From Bufo bufo (taxonomy: Eukaryota; Chordata; Amphibia; Anura; Bufonidae): 64,000 nucleotides of DNA. The DNA lies in assembly GCF_905171765.1 (NCBI RefSeq), contig NC_053394.1:155890015-155954014 (forward strand), read 5' to 3'. Below, piece after piece: positions 58,776 through 64,000 of the stretch. A program made the translations under genes and the position numbers. The notes below the pieces were generated by a model, which saw nothing but the letters and a program-made list of their open reading frames with translations, was not told where the DNA came from and did not search any database. The first letter of the stretch is position 1. Each line of letters starts with the position of its first letter.

Positions 58776-59040
58776 GGGTGTTTTATTAATAGAAGAATAT
58801 AAGCCCTGTATATACAGGGATACAGGGTGTATCTCACACAGCCTGACCCACACTAGGCCGCAATTAAAGATTTGTGCACAAAATGGCTGTATTTCAAATA
58901 CCTGAATAGAACCGCTGTATTTAAAGGGTGTATCTCACAATGACATCCGCAGCAAAGGCTGCCAAATAATTTTTTTTTGCCCCAACGGGTGTTAGTTTAA
59001 TAACTGAATATGACAGCAGTATATAACCCTGGAATTTCAA

Positions 59041-62000
59041 ACCCGGTAACCTGGCTCCACAAGCGTCTAAAACCCACATAAGGGTGCCTGAGGATGACCC
59101 GAACCAAGGGGAAGACAAAAGCAGCGGCACACCGACTCCATCCCAGACTTTACCCGAGATGTTTTGGCACACCAGGCATTCCATCATTGCGGACCCGACC
59201 TCCTCCCCCGCCAGCCCTGCATCCTCGGCTGGAAGCGGACTCCAGCCTGAAAATATCCCTCAAGAACAAGGTCAGACTGACTTATATAAAAACATAGCTA
59301 CCCTATGTCTCTCTGAACTCTCACAAGTGGTGGCAGAATTTTCCCGCCAAAGCCTGGCCTTAGGGAACCGTGTAGCTGACCTGGAAGCGCGGACTGATGA
59401 TATTTCAGACGCCATTGGATCAGATAGGGAGTATATAAACTCTCAGGCAGCCCAGATATTTGTCTCTGAAATGAAAGTGTAGGACCTCGAAAATAGGTCC
59501 CAGAGGGGAAACCTGAGAATTAAAGGCCTGCCTGAGACATACTCTGAACTCAGACCTCACCAGAACAACTACGTATGGATAGAGTCCATAGAGCACTGGG
59601 TAAACCCCGTTCAGCTGAAACACCAAGCTCAAGTTTCACTACCCAGAATTGAGGGATCAGATTTTGCATGCCGCTCGGAAGCTTTACACCTTCCCCCTCC
59701 CCCCGCCCGGTCTCCCGCCTTCAGTCCAACTATTTGCTGACCTAGCACCATCTACTCTTCGCAGACGCAGAGAATTGAGGCCGGTGACACTGGCTCTCCA
59801 AAAGGCAAAAGTGAGATATAGGTGGGGGTTTCCATTTGCACTCATTTTCCAACTGAATTTTCGCACTCATAAGGTGCGCTCCCTTGCAGAAGGATCCAAA
59901 GTACTTCTAAATGCTGGTTTACAAACGGACCTCACGTTACTATCGCCAGCCCCACCTAGGCCGAGGCACCCTACGAGAGTCTGGACCAAAGTGATGACCA
60001 CCGCTTCAGCATCTCAATCATCTGCTCCTTGAGAGGAGACCTTCAAGCAGCTCTACTCAGAGACAAACAAGCGATGAAACCAGGATGGGGAGTAGACTTT
60101 GCCCTCTAAGACATCCGCCAGTATCCCTCTTTTTCATTCCTAACCAAAGAAGCTCAGTATTTTTGCATTTATCTCTTCTAAAACTTAATATTACAGGGAT
60201 CCGGCGTGACTGACTTTCATGTTGCCCCTGTCCTTGAAGTCACTTGGAGAGATGCAGGTGACCTTTGAAATCCCTAGCCTCCCTCCATCTGACACACCCT
60301 TTATTAGGGGCTTGATTGGCCCCAATTTTCTATCTAATTGTTTGCAGTTTAAGTTTATGTTATGTTTATATCTAAGTTATGTTCTATCTAAGGGGTACTA
60401 TCCAGAAGGTGGCACAACAGATTGCGGGCCATGGTTGAAGGTAGTTGGCGATTCGATTTCTGAGGAAGGCATTGGTAAAAGCCTCCCCATCGCTAAGCAT
60501 GGCTTTAAAACCATCATCCAATGTATAAAATACTCACCCATAATGTAAGGGGTTTCAACTCCCCACATAAACGCAAAACAGCGTTCGCGTCCTACCTCAA
60601 ACATGAACCTGACATTCATATTCATATTTCACTCCTGCATCTCACACCAAACACTTCCATCAGCAATATACCAGGACCTTCTCCTCAATGTATCGCACCA
60701 AAAGTAGAGGGGTGGTCACACTTCTCAAGAACTCATTCTCCTTCACAGTCTCTCAATGCATTGTAGACCCAGAAGGTCGATACGTTATACTATTAGGAAC
60801 TCATAGGGATAAAGTACTCTGTATTGTTAATGTGTATGCACCTACAGACGATCCTATCCCCTTTTTCTCAAAGGTTGGACAGATTATTGAGCTCCTCACT
60901 TACCATGGCATCCTATGGTGTGGGGACTTCAACTTTGTTTTCAATCTGCAACTGGATCGTTCCTCTCCCACTCTCCACCCACGTCCTTTCTCCCATTTAG
61001 CTAAAATCCACAAAGGACTGGAGGCCTTGTCCTTAGCTGACACGTTGAGGGAACACAACGGCCCACAAAGGGGTTACACATACTATTCCCCTGCACATCA
61101 GTTGTACACCCGTATAGATATGATCCTTGTCTCTACATCTCAGTTAAAATAACTGAAATAAAGTGGCCTAAATGGGAGGAAACGCTCAAAAACCCCAAAC
61201 CCTGTAGCGTGTTTATAACTGGGGGAGCAATTCCTCTGCATGTGATCTGTTGCTAACGGCAATCCCCAGCAAAAATGCATACAATGGAGGATTTCGGCAG
61301 CGGACCACATGCACCCTAATGGCATCCTACACAAAATGGAATAGTGTGTAAATGCAAATATAAAAATACATCTCAGTTACCTGACCTACTCTACTCTAGA
61401 CATGTTATAACCCAATTCTAGCAGAATTCACCCTCAACCAACCTAGTTTCACTCCCTACTCTTGGAAATAAAATGAATCTCTGCTAACCCGCCCAGTGGT
61501 ATTTAACTGCCTCAGGGCTGAGCTACAAAAGTTCTTCTCAGAAAACACCTCACCTGACATTAACCCTATACTACTGTGGCTTACCCACAAAGCTTATATT
61601 CGGGGAGAACTGATTAAATCAGCTTCATCCCTGAAAAAAGAAAGGGAATCAACCCAGAGTGCCCTAGAAACCAAATTAAGCAGGTTAATACAAGCACACC
61701 AACAAAACCCCACTCTATATTTGCTTAAAGCAATAAAAGATGTCAAGCTCCAGCTAAATATGCAGCTGTCTAATAATACTGAGAAAGCGCTCAGATGGAC
61801 AGCGTCCTACTACTACAAATATGCAAACAAGCCTGATAGAATGCTTGCTAAACAACTGAAAAGCAAGCAGAAAATGAACAGTGTCTTTCAGATCCGTACC
61901 CGAACTGGGCATAATACCTCTAACCCTGCCACTATTTATGACATATTCCAGACCTTCTATCAACAATTATAAGCCAGACCACAGGGGGGACCTTAGGCCG

Positions 62001-63420
62001 CAGAGAGTGACTTCCTATCTTCCACCCCCCTCCCATGAATCACCCCTGAGATGTCCGGCACCTTATGCAGGGATGTTTCCTCTGAAGAGGTAGAAGCAAC
62101 CATTAAAAACATGAAAATAGGAAAAGCCCCGGGACCAGATGGGATAACTGCACTATACTACAAAAAGCTTGCCCCCCTTCTGATTCCACACATCACTAAT
62201 TATTGCAATCACTGAGTTTCTCTCCGCCAGAATCACAGTTATTCCCAAGAGTGGCAGGGACCCCCTGTTACCTCCCAATTATAGATCTATATCTTTCCTC
62301 AACCTCGATAATAAACTTCTCACCTCTATTTTAGCATCCCGTCTTAATACACTGCTCCCAGATATCATACATAGAGACCAGGTAGGATTCATACCAGGCC
62401 AAGAATCCCCCGATAACATAAGGAAAATTATAAGCATTATTCAAGAAGCAAACAGGGTTCTAGCTCTTGACATTGAAAAAGTCTTTTTAAAGTCCTAGAG
62501 ACCATGGGCATGGGGGGCCCTTCCTGCGAGCTATCCAGTTACTATATTCAACCCCAGAAGCTTATTTAAAATTACCTGCAACTTATTTCTCCCCATCTTA
62601 ATACAGAGAGGTACACAACAGGGATGCCCCCTCTCACCACCCCTATTTGCCCTAGCCATGGAACCCTTAGCAATCCATATCAGATCCCACCCAGACATCA
62701 CTGGGCTCACTATAGGGGGTCAAGACCACAAAGTTAAGCCTCTTTGCTGATCTAATTCTTTCCATCACCAAACCTATCATATCCTTCCCATCCTTGTTGG
62801 GGGTGTTGGGCTCGTTCTCCGCGGCCTCAGAGCTCACTATCAATAGTGCCAGGTCTGGACTCCTCCTCTCTAATGTATCAACCCAAATGATATCTGTATT
62901 ATCACAACATTTTCCATTTCAACTGAAGCGCAACTATATCCCATACCTGGGAATATCTCTTCCCACCCAATTGGATAAAGTGTACAACTATAACTACCCA
63001 CCTCTCTATGGCAAAATTAGAGAGGACTTGAGGAGCTGGGGGTCCCTTCCTGTCTCTTGGGTGGGCAGGATCAACATTATCAGAATGGTGGTCCTTCCCA
63101 GACTACTATACCTGTTCAGAGTTCTGCCCATACCAGTTCCGAGGTCGGATCTGAAGGCTCTGCAAGCTGAGGTTCAGAGGTGTATATGGGGGGATAAATG
63201 CCCACGCATAGCAAAGCAGATAATGTTTTGCCACAAATCACAGGGAGGTCTATCGGTCCCCGACCTCTTTAGATGTTATAAGGCGGCACGTTTAGCCCAA
63301 TTATTTCTAACCCACCTCTCACCCAAAGAACAGCCACTACGGGTTACCTTAGAACAGGCATTGTTCCACCCTTTCACTTGGAAGGCCCCGATCTGGTCAT
63401 TCTCATCGATATCATGTGAG
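59041..63420 (+). mobile_element. L1-clade LINE E, with ORF1 and ORF2, 3' truncated
   Basis: The plus strand encodes a broken ORF1 (59084-60032: coiled-coil VADLEARTDDI, then DLENRSQRGNLRIKGLPE, and a basic C-terminal domain) and a broken ORF2. ORF2 starts at about 60530 (LTHNVRGFNSPHKRKTAF), with endonuclease pieces (CGDFNFVFN), RT pieces (GKAPGPDGITALYYKK, GCPLSPLFALAMEP) and a thumb (LPVSWVGRINIIRM). The catalytic FADD reads FAD-LIL, lacking one Asp (about 62735-62760). The element stops without a 3' UTR or poly(A) and merges into tandem repeats. Confidence 0.82.
61147..61367. mobile_element. 221-base SINE-like insertion in LINE E
   Basis: It is bracketed by a perfect 12-base direct repeat, ACATCTCAGTTA (61135-61146 and 61368-61379), and ends in an A-rich tail (GCAAATATAAAAAT). 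It interrupts the endonuclease domain of LINE E. Size, duplication and tail fit a SINE or a truncated LINE. I do not recognise the family and see no clear A/B box. Confidence 0.6.
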
Positions 63421-64000
63421 GATTATATAGGGGTATTTTATACATGCACACATTATGGGGGCACTATAGGGATATTAGCTCAACAGGGGGCACTAAGAGG
63501 GGGAATTTTTTTGTACTGGCACACAAAACGGGAGCATTTTTGAACTAGTGCACATTATTAGGGGGCATTTTTTTGTACTGGGGCACATTACAAGGGACTT
63601 TCTTTGTACTGGTGCTCATTTTAAGTGGCCAGTTTGCCCCCCACAGTAATACTGCTCCATAGTTTTACCAATAGTAATAATTCTGTGCCAGAGTGCACTT
63701 AGTAATAATGTCCCCACTGTGCCTCAGAAGTAATAATGCTCCCATAGTACCCATAATAGTAACCATGTTCCCCATAGTCCCCCAGTAGAAACAGGGGGAC
63801 ATAATGTTTTACACTTTGTGTCAGGGGCACTATTTGCTGGCGCAGTTATTTGCAGGGCAGTGTCTGCCAATAATTATTGAAGGGCACTATGTGTGTGGTA
63901 CTAGTGTTATCAGGGGGTATATCTGTTTCTGCTGGTTAGTATTAGTATTGAGGAGCACAGTGGGCACAGTACTGGGGGCACTATCTGTGTGGTACTGGCA
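63421..64000 (+). repeat. Short-period tandem repeat at the window end
   Basis: Diverged units of about 50 bases (TTTTTTTGTACTGGCACA, CATTATTAGGGGGCA, GGGGCACTATGTGTG) are related in style to the arrays at 32041 and 35391. No gene is visible. Confidence 0.6.

Larger units (their letters stand above)
42765..59040. repeat. About 370-base tandem repeats of the hAT 5' flank, split by L1s
   Basis: Units (ACACTAGGCCGCAATTAAAG, ATTTGTGCACAAAATGGCTG, AGAACCCCTGTATTTAAAGG, GGTGTATCTCACAATGACAT) occur at 42765-42854, 44991-45232, 55350-56256 and 58776-59040. Three L1 insertions interrupt what was one array. Confidence 0.8.

Overview
This is vertebrate nuclear DNA, most likely from a frog or toad. The evidence is two spliced type I interferon genes with phase-0 introns and consensus GT-AG junctions, set in very dense mobile DNA of kinds abundant in anurans: T2-type MITEs whose ends read TTAAAGGRR, long-TIR Tc1 elements, tyrosine-recombinase (DIRS/Ngaro-like) retroelements, Penelope-like elements, L1-clade LINEs and hAT elements. 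Nothing in the window is bacterial, so operons and ribosome binding sites do not apply. I did not find any tRNA or rRNA gene. Layout: 1-1400 holds the 5' end (minus strand) of a retroelement with a spliced Gag-like ORF. 1412-2655 is a Tc1 remnant carrying a nested T2 MITE. 2860-6760 is interferon gene 1 (minus strand, five exons, 177 residues), with a TATA box and IRF-type promoter motif. 8035-11205 holds three Tc1-family elements, one complete to both TIRs but with an inverted internal block. 11700-13200 is a GC-rich module followed by a G-rich minisatellite. 13640-16290 separates the two interferon copies and holds MITE-like relics. 16310-25945 is interferon gene 2 (minus strand, five exons, about 174-177 residues), whose introns are swollen by nested MITEs, a Penelope-like remnant with a hammerhead-like motif, and hAT and Harbinger-type MITEs. 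From 28075 to 31690 lies a plus-strand DIRS/Ngaro-like element split by a head-to-head Penelope-like insertion. From 31780 to 36370 the GC-rich module and minisatellite recur, the array being split by a 2.9 kb element with TTA duplications. From 37071 to 59040 lies a decayed ZBED-type hAT transposon and its repetitive 5' flank, into which at least four L1 copies have inserted, one of them inside another. From 59041 to about 63420 is a further decayed L1, then a short-period tandem repeat to the window end. The only host genes I can support are the two interferons. They lie head to tail on the minus strand, and homology between the copies reaches beyond the exons into promoter, 3' UTR and more distal upstream sequence, so they arose by tandem segmental duplication. 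Gene 1 keeps the four-cysteine pattern, a canonical TATA box, tandem IRF-like sites and an AU-rich 3' UTR. Gene 2 keeps its splice sites and reading frame but has changed its cysteine pattern, lost five residues in exon 3, lost the IRF motif and TATA match, and lost most ATTTA pentamers. This suggests relaxed constraint or a change of role. Everything else is mobile or repetitive DNA, and its target-site duplications give a readable relative order of insertions.
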